Assembly: GCA_000697335.1 (NCBI GenBank)
Contig: JNEM01013775.1
Span: 1-31,570, forward strand
Source of the DNA: Conidiobolus incongruus B7586
Lineage: Eukaryota > Entomophthoromycota > Entomophthoromycetes > Entomophthorales > Conidiobolaceae
Reading direction: 5' to 3'
Length of the DNA stretch: 31,570 nucleotides
This document shows, in pieces, positions 21,930-31,570 of the stretch. The position numbers and the translations under genes are program-made. Position 1 is the first letter of the stretch; every line of letters begins with the position of its first letter. A model generated the notes under the pieces. The model ran no database searches and was not told the DNA's origin. It saw nothing but the letters and a program-made list of their open reading frames with translations.

Positions 21930-22370
21930 CAATATATACGGGTAACTTACTATCCCAGTTCTAAGGACTTCAATTCCTAGGTTGAGCTGAAAAATCAATG
22001 AGACAAGTGAGTCATACATGAAATCAACAAGAACTCCTTCTACAATCACTATTCAAAATGAGTCACCAATTTTAAGTTTGTTGGTATAAAAATGATTTTC
22101 AATCAACACATAATAAACATTCTATTATAATCTATCCCCTTGCTCATAATTTTCCCAAGTTGTCTGAAGATATGACTATGAGACAGTTTCATTTAATAGA
22201 GTTCTTATGTTAGACCTAATCCAAGCTAGTCCAATTATGAAAAATGTCCCATCCAGGCGTTCTTATGGCTGTTCACCATCCAAAGGGACGAAATTTCCCC
22301 ACTCTTACTAAGAGTCATCACTCCGTAGAAAAGACAGCGTTACAAATACCTCAAACATGTTTTAAAATAA
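21930..22370 (-). pseudogene. Unidentified coding-like island
   Basis: This stretch has clearly more G and C than its flanks. The - strand gives protein-like pieces, including TLSKSGEISSLWMVNSHKNA near 22250-22320 and EGVLVDFMYDSLVSLIFQL near 21985-22045, separated by stops and frame changes. The latter is hydrophobic, as in a membrane segment. It is probably the remains of a host gene, but neither family nor ends can be fixed. Confidence 0.25.
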
Positions 22371-23299
22371 GCCAAATTAAGGTATATCAAAAAAAATAAT
22401 TCAATTACAGAGTTCTAAAGGAAGTAATTAGGTATTTGATATCTTTTTTCTTCAAATATTAAGAGAAAAATTATTGAAAATATTTAAGAGGTTGAAAATG
22501 CACTTTTGATTTAAAAGAAATGTTATAAATATAAAACTATTTATAATATTATGAATTTTTCAATTAATATTTAAGTTACAGCTATTATTTTTTTAATCAA
22601 TCATTTAGCCAAACTGAATAATTTTTTTATTAAACGGAATTCAAGCTCACTAAATAACGAATTGTTTTAAATAATAGTAACTTAAAATCTCAAAATATTT
22701 TGATAGATCTTTTGTATATGTTTTAGATATTATGTTGACTTGATCATTTTAAATGGTTTTTTATGTTAGTGATGAAAATCAATATATATATATATTAACA
22801 TTCATTTCAATTCTAATATTTTATAAATTAAGTAGCTAGAATTGAATCAATAAAATAATAATAAAGATTAAAAAAGTTATTTTATGTAACTTGACCTTAT
22901 TATTAAAATATTTATTTCAATATTATTAAATATGATATTCAAACTAATATGAATTATGAATAAGATTTTAATACCTAAATAGATTCGAATTTGATTTTTA
23001 ATTATAATAAAATTATAAAAAATAAAAAGATATTAACTTGAACTTTATTTCTAAAGTGGTATAATAATTTTTATTGAATAATTCAATTATAATTTATTTA
23101 TCAAGTTATTTCTAAGTATAACAATAAAAATTAAAGTATTAATTAAAAGTATAATCAAATAATTAAAGCATATTTTAAACAATATTAGGTACTAAATTTT
23201 AGAAGTTCATGCACTATAAATCAACAATTATAATTATCATTCAAAATCATAAATGAATTTTATATTAAAAGTAATATTCTTTCATTAAGATATAACCGA

Positions 23300-23953
23300 T
23301 CAATTCTTATTACAATTAGATCTGCAAGTATCCGAATCAACACCACACTGGTTAGAACAAGCATCCTGTTCTTGAGAGCATTTATCCATACATTCGAGTC
23401 CGGAGCAACCAAACAAGCAATTTCTTTGGTTGCTAGAACATTTGAGATCACATCTCATTCCAGTTCTTCCACACTCAATTACGCAATCCATATTAAATCC
23501 TTTATTCGCAAACTGACCGTTACCTGAAGATTTTCTATTATCATTATCAGGTGCGGTCTGGTTCCCTTTTGGCGGCAGTTGGTGGTTGTCGAACGAAGTG
23601 GGATTTTCTTTAGTTGGGTCCGGAATATTGTCAAATGATGTACGATTTTTTTTAGATGGCTCTGGAATATTTTCAAATGAAGTTTGACCATCATTGGATG
23701 GTGGAAGATTATTGTTAGGGGATGTGTGATTATGGTTAAATGGGAAGTCTTTGTTTCCGAATGTAGTGTCCAGGACCTTGTCTAATGCTTCGCGTTCTGC
23801 CTTCTCTCTATTAGGGATGACAACACCAAATACAACCCCCATAATAATTGCAAATACCGCCAAAACCGAAAAAGCAAAATAGACATACCATTTGGGATAT
23901 TGGAACTTCATAGTATCCCCCTTTTGCTTTACTTTGAAAAATGTAAGACCCAT
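23300..23953 (-). CDS. Cysteine-rich single-pass membrane protein, paralog 2, with repeat stalk
   Basis: A single exon encodes 217 residues. The cytoplasmic end MGLTFFKVK...MKFQYPKW and the membrane segment (about 24-46) match paralog 1 without gaps. Residues 50-155 form a low-complexity, Asn/Pro/Ser-rich stalk with sequons NHT, NRT and NQT and about three 14-residue repeats at 90-131 (TSF-[DE]-N core). The C-terminal domain (157-214) has twelve cysteines, all in CX3C pairs: 157/161, 168/172, 179/183, 188/192, 199/203 and 210/214. Spacing runs 4,7,4,7,4, then 5, then 4,7,4,7,4, a perfect mirror. This suggests two helices stapled antiparallel by disulfides, with the SGLE linker as the turn. 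No known family is recognised. An extracellular role (wall, adhesion or host contact) is speculation. Confidence 0.78.
   Translation of the reverse strand: MGLTFFKVKQKGDTMKFQYPKWYVYFAFSVLAVFAIIMGVVFGVVIPNREKAEREALDKVLDTTFGNKDFPFNHNHTSPNNNLPPSNDGQTSFENIPEPSKKNRTSFDNIPDPTKENPTSFDNHQLPPKGNQTAPDNDNRKSSGNGQFANKGFNMDCVIECGRTGMRCDLKCSSNQRNCLFGCSGLECMDKCSQEQDACSNQCGVDSDTCRSNCNKN
23561..23686 (-). repeat. Three 42-bp in-frame tandem repeats
   Basis: This part of cysteine-rich paralog 2 encodes three consecutive 14-residue units: QTSFENIPEPSKKN, RTSFDNIPDPTKEN and PTSFDNHQLPPKGN. The next residues (QTAPDN) start a fourth, worn unit. The repeats lie in the stalk between membrane and cysteine domain and are absent from paralog 1. 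Confidence 0.8.
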
Positions 23954-26900
23954 TGCTAGTCAAAATATTTAAGCTACTAAAATATATATGATTAGAATGT
24001 TAATCGTAGTTTGAAAAAAAAAATTAAATAATTACCTTTCAAATAGAATATAAAATATCACTAAAAGAAAAATGTTCAATAAAAGAATACTTTAATTTAT
24101 AGATTAAATCTAGCCAGAATTTCTAGCTAGAAGTTAATACTCAGTAGTTATACATTAGTTAAACTTATATACATTTAAAAAAAATTCTCATCTATTAAGT
24201 TAAACAAAAATATTTCTAATAAGTCATTTCTGGGAATTTTATAACTTGTATTGGGATTTAAAATATTCAAAATTTATAAATATAATTAAAATTAATTTAA
24301 TTATTTGGATAATTAAAAAAAAATCCCAATTCAAGATTTTTATTTTATTTTTATAAAAATTTTGAGAAAAAAAAATTTAAAATTTTATATTCTTTATTTT
24401 ATAATAAATTATATAATAAAACTAAGTTATATATATTATTTGTACTATGTTATTAAAAGTGATAAAGTTTTCAATTAATTTAATTTTAAATAAATATCTA
24501 ATTCTTTAAAAAAATTCTTTTTAACATTGGAGTATAATTTTAAAGATTAATAATTTGAACTGGATTTTTTATGATCAAATTCGCTAAAAAATAATATCCA
24601 TTTAACATATTTGTGTTCATTATTCATATGATGTATTCGAATTGTCAATTTCCTAATCTGGTAATATAATTATCATATTAAGAAATATATTATTTATGTT
24701 CTATATGTAGTATTATAGTTGTAAGTAAAATATTATTATTTTTTGTTTACTGATATTTTAAAATATATTTGAGAATAGTCTAATATTTTATCATCAAAGG
24801 TTTTAATATATGCATATATAATTCATATATTCTTCTTTTAAATTAGATGTTATAGATTCAGAATATATATATTTTGTAAATTTGAGAATTTATAGAGCAG
24901 TTTTACAGTTATTTATAATTTTATTCAAATATTGTAAAAGTATGTTAATAAATATGTATTCGTTAATATTGAATTTGTTCATTACAGAGTATTTATATTT
25001 TAATTAAATTAATTTTATTTCAATTATCTGACATAGTATTACAATTAGTAAAAACAATATACATTATTTTGCAAATTAAACAAGGTTACTTTATAGAATT
25101 CCATAATAAAATTAGCTTATATTATTTAAATTTTCAATTTCATATTCATATGTTTTGAATTTGATTATATTATAGTAAAATTTATATTATTGTTGTATTT
25201 CGAAAATACTTGTCCGCCTTGGTTTGATAGTTAAGTCCATATTATCCCTCATTGATAGTGACTTTGTCAGCCCATAATTAAAGGATACTCTTTGTTAGCA
25301 TATCATTCATTGAATCAACAGTTTAAATAAGCTTACTAATAAATAGTTCACTAACAACCATCTATATATTGAAAAAACTTAATTATAAAACACAACATTA
25401 TTAACATTTGTATTGTAAAATAAACTTTATAATATTAGTAAATAAGACATAGTTTTTTTCATTTGAACAAGATCAATATTATTGTGTAATTTTCTGATCT
25501 GATATAATAAATTATATTAATATAATTAATAAAATATTAATGAATGTTATTTGGGTGATATTTTAATAATTTTAACATTCAAAATTTATATTCTTAAAAT
25601 ATTAAAAAATGATTAATTTATTTTGAGAGTGTATATTCAAAAGATATAATTAATGTAAAATGAATTATGTACTTTTATTATTAATTGTTTGAGGCTATTA
25701 GAGAAATTGGATTATTTCAATTCAAACAATACATTGATTATAACCTTTTTTATTCTTGATTATGAATATATTATATAGTTTTTGAACGTATAATTTATTG
25801 TGATTATTGTCGATAAATATATGAATTAGATAGATAGTTAGCTGAATTGTGATATTTAGGATCTCAAAAAATGTTTAAGTTAAAGAGTATCATACAATGC
25901 TTAGATTGTAGTTGATTAATTATCAAATTATAAAGTGTAAAACATCATAGTAAATCATCTTATTTTTGTTGAATGTATTACTTAAACTAAGTTACTATTT
26001 GAATGAAAAATTATTTAAATCTGGATCAAAAGTATAATTCGTATGTAAAGTTCAGTATAGTAAATTAAAAATAGACTAATCCACAATTGCCAACTAATAT
26101 CCAATAAACCATAAAGTTATATTATATTTTGAAGAGTAAGTAGTGTTTACCAAATGACCAATAAAACATCCAATTCACTTATCTAGGTTGTATTAAATAA
26201 TTGAACTTCATCAATTTTATTCATCACTATTTTAATTATTTAAACATTTATATCAATCAATGATTAACCTATCAAATATTTAGTGTGATAAATATTAGTT
26301 AGTCAATATATTAAAGGAAAGTATTATAGAAAAATGAAATAGTGTGATAAAATAGAGATTATATTCAAGGAATAAAAACAATATTAAATTATACTCTATC
26401 AAAAGCAAATCAGATGATTTTTAAATCTATGATTACTAATTGAGATAAATTATATGTACCTAAAGGTTAAATTAATTTTTATTATAAAATACATAAATTA
26501 TTAAAAAATGCAATTAGCAAATCTCACTCTTAGATGAATATAACTAATTTATCACAGTTTGATTCCCAAATAACCAGTTTAACAAATTTAGAACTAATTT
26601 ATTTATATTAAAGAAGACTTAATAGTTTTAAAATTAATAAAATTTTTCATACATTCATTTAAATCTTTTCGGATTATTAAGCATATATCCTTGATAATTT
26701 TGTCAAGAAAATCCTTTATAACTAATTTTATTAAATCCGATTTTAATGATGGGTAATTTTAAATACAATATATATATATATAATAAACAATTAAAATGAA
26801 TACTTTGATGAAAATTAACTAAATATAAGTCAATTAATTTCACAGCTAATGAATTCTATTACCCATTAACAAATTAATTATTGATTGAAAAAGTTGAAAG

Positions 26901-27263
26901 CATTATATATTATATTTTTTTAATCAAGTCATCGTTGATTTAATTTTAATTTATTAATCAATATTTAATTTGTTACTTATTAAAATTTTGAATATTTTCC
27001 GCTTTCAAATAACTCAACCTTGTAATTTCATATTTATAATTATGTAATTAAATTGATTTTCATTTAATATTAAGATGTTGATATACTATATCTATTGAAT
27101 TATTGTAATATTTTATTTGACAATTATTTTGGAACAAATTAAAATATTCTATTTATAATCTAATTTTATTCAATTAAAAGTTAGATTTAGAATTATTAAT
27201 TTACCCTTAGGCAAAGAAACAATTATTAAATTATTTTAAAAATAGATATTTGTTTATTTTATT
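23954..27263. other. Long AT-rich intergenic region
   Basis: Over 3 kb without a supportable gene. All frames are closed at short intervals. A small more mixed patch at 25200-25340 gives a few protein-like residues on the - strand but nothing that can be assigned. Confidence 0.55.
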
Positions 27264-28723
27264 CTATTTTAATAAATAAACTACAATCAATGATAAAGTA
27301 AGACCCATATTGATTTTAATTCGATTAGTGTTACTTTTATGAGTATCTGGGGCATATGATGAGACATCAACACCAGAATCAGAGGTTGGAATACCTTCCT
27401 TGATGGGATAACCTAATGACTTGAGTAGACCAACGAGTCGTGGACCATAGGGAAAAGTGACCCATTCTTCACCAGAAGCAGCCTGTTTAAAATCATAGCC
27501 TTCTCTAACTGTTGGGATCATCAAAGATTCCTTGGATCTAGTGTATTTTTGCTTGCTCACATGACTCACTGAACTTCCCTGTTGAAACCTTGGGAAAGAA
27601 GTGTCAAGCAAAAGAGTCTCGTCATTTGAGAACAATATTGATAGCGCGTTTGGTGTAGTGCTCAACTGGAGTAATTGTTTAGCTTGTTGGGATAATGATT
27701 GCTTCATCAAGCTCAATAACTCACTTTCATGTTTTACTCGTTCCTTTATTGGGAATTTAGTAAATGGGTCGAGATAGGTTTGAAGACTCTTCTTATCTGC
27801 TGTTGTAACAATTAATCGATCAAGAGCAGTAGGTAAAAAGATATATTCTTCACCAAATAGGCTGGATGATTGAACAGGGTTAGGTGTAATGAAGTTGGGA
27901 TCATCTTCAAACCAATTGTTCAAACTACTTATGAATCCAAGGCCATGCATCAATTCATGAGCAATGATAGAAAAGAAATCAAATTGAGTGGAGCCAATTT
28001 TACCTTCTCCCTAAAAATTATGAATAATGGTAATAAAAAAAGAAAAAATATGTGTTACTTCAAACCACCAATCAACATCAGCGTTGAAATTAGCAATAAT
28101 ATCATACGAAGTTCCATCTGCTACAGGAGTTCCTTGAATATCAAGTTGCTTGATCAGAGCTTTGGGATAGAGTCGCTCTTGACCATCTTTATCGAGGATA
28201 CTAAGCATACCACTAGGAGTAGCAGAGCCTAAATTATTTATTAATAATATTTCTTAATCCAAGTTAAATTGCTATTACCTAAAATCATTCCAGTGAATGC
28301 ATCTAAAGTCATGCACTTTTTATCACCTCTACAGAATGAATAGAATTTAGCTTGGATAGTGATTGGTTGTTTAAACATGATAAAACTTGAAAGTACGCTC
28401 GCTGCCTTATTGAAAGCATTCTCTACCTGTGGGCATCTTGATTTTTTGTCGTTACATGTTAATTCAATACGAACCGGAGAGTGGATTTTGGCATTAAGAG
28501 CAGGAATATTTCCGAGCTGGGTGGTATTGGAAGTACTATTATTAGAATCAACTGGCTGACGACGCTCTAATACAGGATGATTAAATATACAACGGCCTTG
28601 TCTAGGTGTAGGATTTATAGAATTAGAAAATTCCAAACATATAGGTTTTTCAGGCCACTTTAATTCTTGAGCATTTAATAAACCTAGTAATGCACCAATG
28701 AAATAATAATTTACAAGATTCAT
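27264..28723 (-). CDS. Secreted HEXXH metallopeptidase-like (zincin) protein
   Basis: Three exons on the - strand, 28279-28723, 28059-28228 and 27264-28010, give 453 residues. Both introns (50 and 48 bp) are GT-AG and keep the frame. A signal peptide is visible (NYYFIGALLGLLNA, cleavage near residue 18). Sequons NST and NTT occur after it. Exon 3 begins just before the zinc-binding motif AHELMHGLGF, with His223, Glu224 and His227. The motif continues HXXG, but the position expected for a third metzincin ligand (HEXXHXXGXXH) is Ser233, so the third ligand must lie elsewhere or differ. The last ~14 residues (MGLTLSLIVVYLLK) are hydrophobic, preceded by a polar stretch, as in a GPI-anchor signal. 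It probably acts at the cell surface or wall. Substrate is unknown, and the precise peptidase family is not established. Confidence 0.8.
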
Positions 28724-28804
28724 TAATCAGTAAGATTTTTGTTTCAATAAATGATAAAATTAAATTAAGAATATATTATATTTGAGATTAATACAAATAA
28801 CCAT

Positions 28805-28812
28805 TATTTATA
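28805..28812 (-). promoter_or_regulatory. Probable TATA box of the zincin gene
   Basis: The - strand reads TATAAATA 81 bp before the start at 28723, the same octamer as in front of GST-like copies C and D and the glutathione peroxidase. Confidence 0.4.
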
Positions 28813-28847
28813 GTCAAAATCATTTTCCCAAGATAATAACTTGTTTA

Positions 28848-29108
28848 CTACAGACCCACCTGTTTGAAAATCGTCTTAGAGAGAATCAATGCGTAGTATT
28901 GGTTGAATTGGAAGAGGACAAATAATTTATCATCGATTAAATTATACATGTTTTTTGTACCATGAAAAATTATTAAATAATACAAGATTCCTAATACTAT
29001 AATATATGATATAATGCATATTAATTTAAAAAAGCTTAACAAATTATGTATATCAATTATTGAACCCATATTTAGAATTTTACATCTAATATACAAGTGA
29101 GTTAGCAC
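28848..29108 (-). CDS. Doubtful small membrane protein
   Basis: An 86-codon open frame with a central hydrophobic stretch (LICIISYIIVLGILYYLII) and a less A/T-biased 3' end. Long open frames of I, F, L, Y, N and K arise by chance at this composition. There is no recognised family and no paralog in the window. It overlaps nothing, and lies just upstream of the zincin gene on the same strand. I list it only because the 3' half looks more gene-like than its surroundings. Confidence 0.15.
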   Translation of the reverse strand: MLTHLYIRCKILNMGSIIDIHNLLSFFKLICIISYIIVLGILYYLIIFHGTKNMYNLIDDKLFVLFQFNQYYALILSKTIFKQVGL

Positions 29109-30676
29109 TGAATTTATTATCTTTTAATAGTAGAAAATATCGAATCCTATCATTAAAAATATAACTAATATACATTTATCTCATCATTGATTTTATTTTT
29201 TTATAAGCAGACTAATAAAATTATTTTCATTCTTTAATTAATTTAATTCGATATTGGTGGGTTGTAGCTTTAAAATAATTAGTAAATTTAAAAATTATTC
29301 ATAAATACAAACTGAAATCATAGCGCTATTATTTTTAATTTTTTCTTCTCCTACTCTTATATTGATTAGTAAATTCACATTCTTCATACAATTTTCCTTC
29401 AAAATATATATAAGTGGATGTTCTATTTGATTCATTCATATCCAACTCAAATATGATTTCATCCGAATCTAAGTTAAACACTATTAATTTGATTTTTATA
29501 AATTATATTTGTATGAATCTCCGAACTGACATTAAAAAATATTAAATTCCGAATTGATAGTAATTTAGAATTTTTAATTTCAAAATGAATTTATATTTAT
29601 TAATAAATTGATTAGATTGTAATATTTTATTATAAAAATTTGATTTGATAAATTTGAATTATTTACTGTCCTATCAAATTAATAAAATGTTGTTTGTAAA
29701 TGTCTGACTATTTTCAAGAAAATCAATTAAATTTAACATTAGGCTATAAATTATGTTGTTTCATTCAAATGTTAATTTGGAATTGAATTATTATAAAAAT
29801 CAATTTTGTTAATTTTGCTATTGAAAGATCCATTTAACATGTTATTATTAATTATTTTGATTTAATAATTTCATTATCATATTAATTAAAGAATACATAT
29901 ATATATATCTTTTTCATTTTTAAAAAATCCTTAAATGATTTAATTTATTAAAGTAATAAATTTATTAATCATTTTTATATCAAAATATTTTAATGAATTT
30001 AATATGAAATATATATTGGTTTACATTGAATTTATATTTCAATAAGTATTAAAAGCTAAAGTAAAAGCATTATTATTATTATTTTCATTTTTATAATATA
30101 ATTCAATAGTAATCGTGGTCCTTTAGACCCTCTATATTATTTTTTAGAATTTATTTTTATAATTAAATTCTTAATTTTATAATGAAAATTTAATAATTTT
30201 TTTACAAAGGAAATCATAATCGAATGGATTCAAATTCACTCATTAAAAATGTTATGGCATTAAAATAAGCCTCTTTTCAATCAACAAGCCTTTGATAATT
30301 TCAGCTACATATATACTTATATCAATTTTAATATTATTTGATTAAAATTTTTATTTTAGTTAATAGTATTAGGTACTATAATATTTATATTATATTTTAT
30401 TTGTATAAAATATTTTATTACTGATTAATTGAAAGATTTATGAATAAGATTTATAATTAATAATTAAAATAAATCAAATTATAATAATAAATTATATTTA
30501 TTTCAAAATTTAATTCAAGTACAAAGTATTCATTTCTTTATTTATTAATTAATTCCAAAGTATTGATTTATATATTATTTTAATAATAAAAAAATTCAAA
30601 ATAATGTTTTAATAGATGAAATTATTTTATATTATTGATATAATATTTTATTATTTCAATAGCGCTTATTCTATAT
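29109..30676. other. AT-rich DNA without recognisable genes
   Basis: No coding region, RNA gene or repeat of note is seen on either strand. Confidence 0.55.
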
Positions 30677-30695
30677 CTGTCTCTTATACACATCT
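30677..30695. other. Exact Tn5/Nextera mosaic end sequence (probable library artefact)
   Basis: The 19 bases CTGTCTCTTATACACATCT are the reverse complement of the hyperactive Tn5 mosaic end used in Nextera libraries. A chance exact match in 31.6 kb is very unlikely, and lower still given the A/T composition here. It is not flanked by a second copy, a transposase gene or the rest of an adapter. The simplest reading is an untrimmed adapter fragment at a chimeric read or contig join. Confidence 0.9.
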
Positions 30696-31570
30696 ATTTT
30701 ATTTTAATATATAATTATTATTATTTTAATGAATATTATTGTTAAAATATTAACTTGAATTTGAAATAATGGGAAATTTTATAATTCCTGATATTTTAAA
30801 TATAAACTAGCCTATAAAAATAAGTTGTAAAATTAAAAATATAAATATTTCTATTAATATCTTGATTAATTCTAATTTAAATAAACTTATTTTAAACTAT
30901 ATAATTAATATATATTTTTTATCTATAGTATAATATATAAAATTCAATTTAATTAATTATTAATTAATATATTAAAATTAAAAGTATATTTAAGATAAGT
31001 TATAAATTTGCAAATTTTAGTATTGATAGAAAAATTAATATCTAATATATCTATCTTTTGCTTTTCTAACTTTTTTAAGTTTGTGGGGTATAAAGTTAAT
31101 TAGCTTTTTATATTAAGTAAAACTAATATTATTTTAAGTTTCTTAAATATACTCTTAAAATTAATTAAAATTTTTTATTAATGGGAAAACTTTAATTAAT
31201 TTTTTTTAATTAATCCCAAAAATATTTAATTAGGTTAAAATTAAAAAATTAAGGAAATTATTTTATAATAATTATTTTGTTATTTTTAAACCATTTAATA
31301 GTAAAATTTATAATATAACAAAAGGAATTATTTTGTTAAAAAATAATATTTGATTTATTTAACCTATATTACTGAATATTTTTTTTAATTTTTTGTTTAA
31401 AATACTTTAATATATCTCAATATTAAATCCTTTATTAGCTTTATAAAAATATCTTATACTTAAAGAAAATATATATCCTTAAACTATAATTAACTTATTA
31501 TTATATTTTCAAATTATAATAATATAATAGCTATTAAATAATTTTTTATTTTTTATAAAATATTTAATAT
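30696..31570. other. Very AT-rich tail beyond the adapter-like sequence
   Basis: Nothing coding is recognised. Because it follows the mosaic end sequence, linkage to the rest of the window is doubtful. A few G-containing patches (around 31050-31110) differ in feel from the upstream spacers, but origin cannot be told from sequence alone. Confidence 0.5.

Larger units (their letters stand above)
21085..23299. other. Intergenic DNA between the two cysteine-rich genes
   Basis: Mostly A/T-rich, with an AT microsatellite at 21825-21847 and one composition island at 21930-22370, which is listed separately. No intact gene is seen. Confidence 0.5.

Noticed and set aside
30677-30695. Natural Tn5-like insertion
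   Set aside because: Only a single 19-bp end is present, without transposase, partner end or target duplication; a library artefact is simpler.

Overview
The window is nuclear DNA of a very AT-rich eukaryote, most likely an early-diverging fungus. A Conidiobolus-like member of the Zoopagomycota is my best guess, but this is inference. The evidence is protein genes split by short (about 45-57 bp) GT-AG introns, TATA boxes 50-80 bp before start codons, long gene-poor stretches of nearly pure A/T, a fungal-type Hyr1-like glutathione peroxidase, a twin-CX9C protein of fungal type, and a mitochondrial-type isoleucyl-tRNA synthetase carried with introns. No retrovirus-like, Polinton-like, DNA transposon or CRISPR element was recognised.

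Layout. 1-10.4 kb holds a family cluster of GST-fold proteins that resemble the N-terminal domain of elongation factor eEF1B-gamma. Three copies look intact on the + strand (955-1695, 6929-7698, 9652-10393), each with the same three-exon structure. Two copies have decayed, one on the + strand (3313-3928) and one inverted on the - strand (4460-5040). 10.9-12.9 kb holds a four-exon glutathione peroxidase (- strand) transcribed away from a twin-CX9C mitochondrial-type protein (+ strand), followed by a tRNA-Asn (- strand, 13036-13109). 14.0-17.3 kb is a nine-exon mitochondrial isoleucyl-tRNA synthetase whose 5' end cannot be modelled cleanly. 17.3-20.4 kb carries decayed - strand coding remnants. 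20.7-21.1 and 23.3-24.0 kb encode two paralogous single-pass membrane proteins with unusual arrays of CX3C cysteine pairs. 27.3-28.7 kb encodes a secreted HEXXH metallopeptidase-like protein. The remainder is A/T-rich intergenic DNA.

How the genes fit together. The GST-like proteins and the glutathione peroxidase are compatible with redox or translation-linked roles, but nothing shows that they are co-regulated. The twin-CX9C protein and the IleRS are probably both mitochondrial. The cysteine-rich membrane proteins are the least familiar part of the window: their cysteine spacing is mirror-symmetric, as expected for a disulfide-stapled antiparallel helical hairpin outside the cell.

A technical caution: positions 30677-30695 match the 19-bp Tn5/Nextera mosaic end exactly, so the last ~0.9 kb may be joined by a library artefact.
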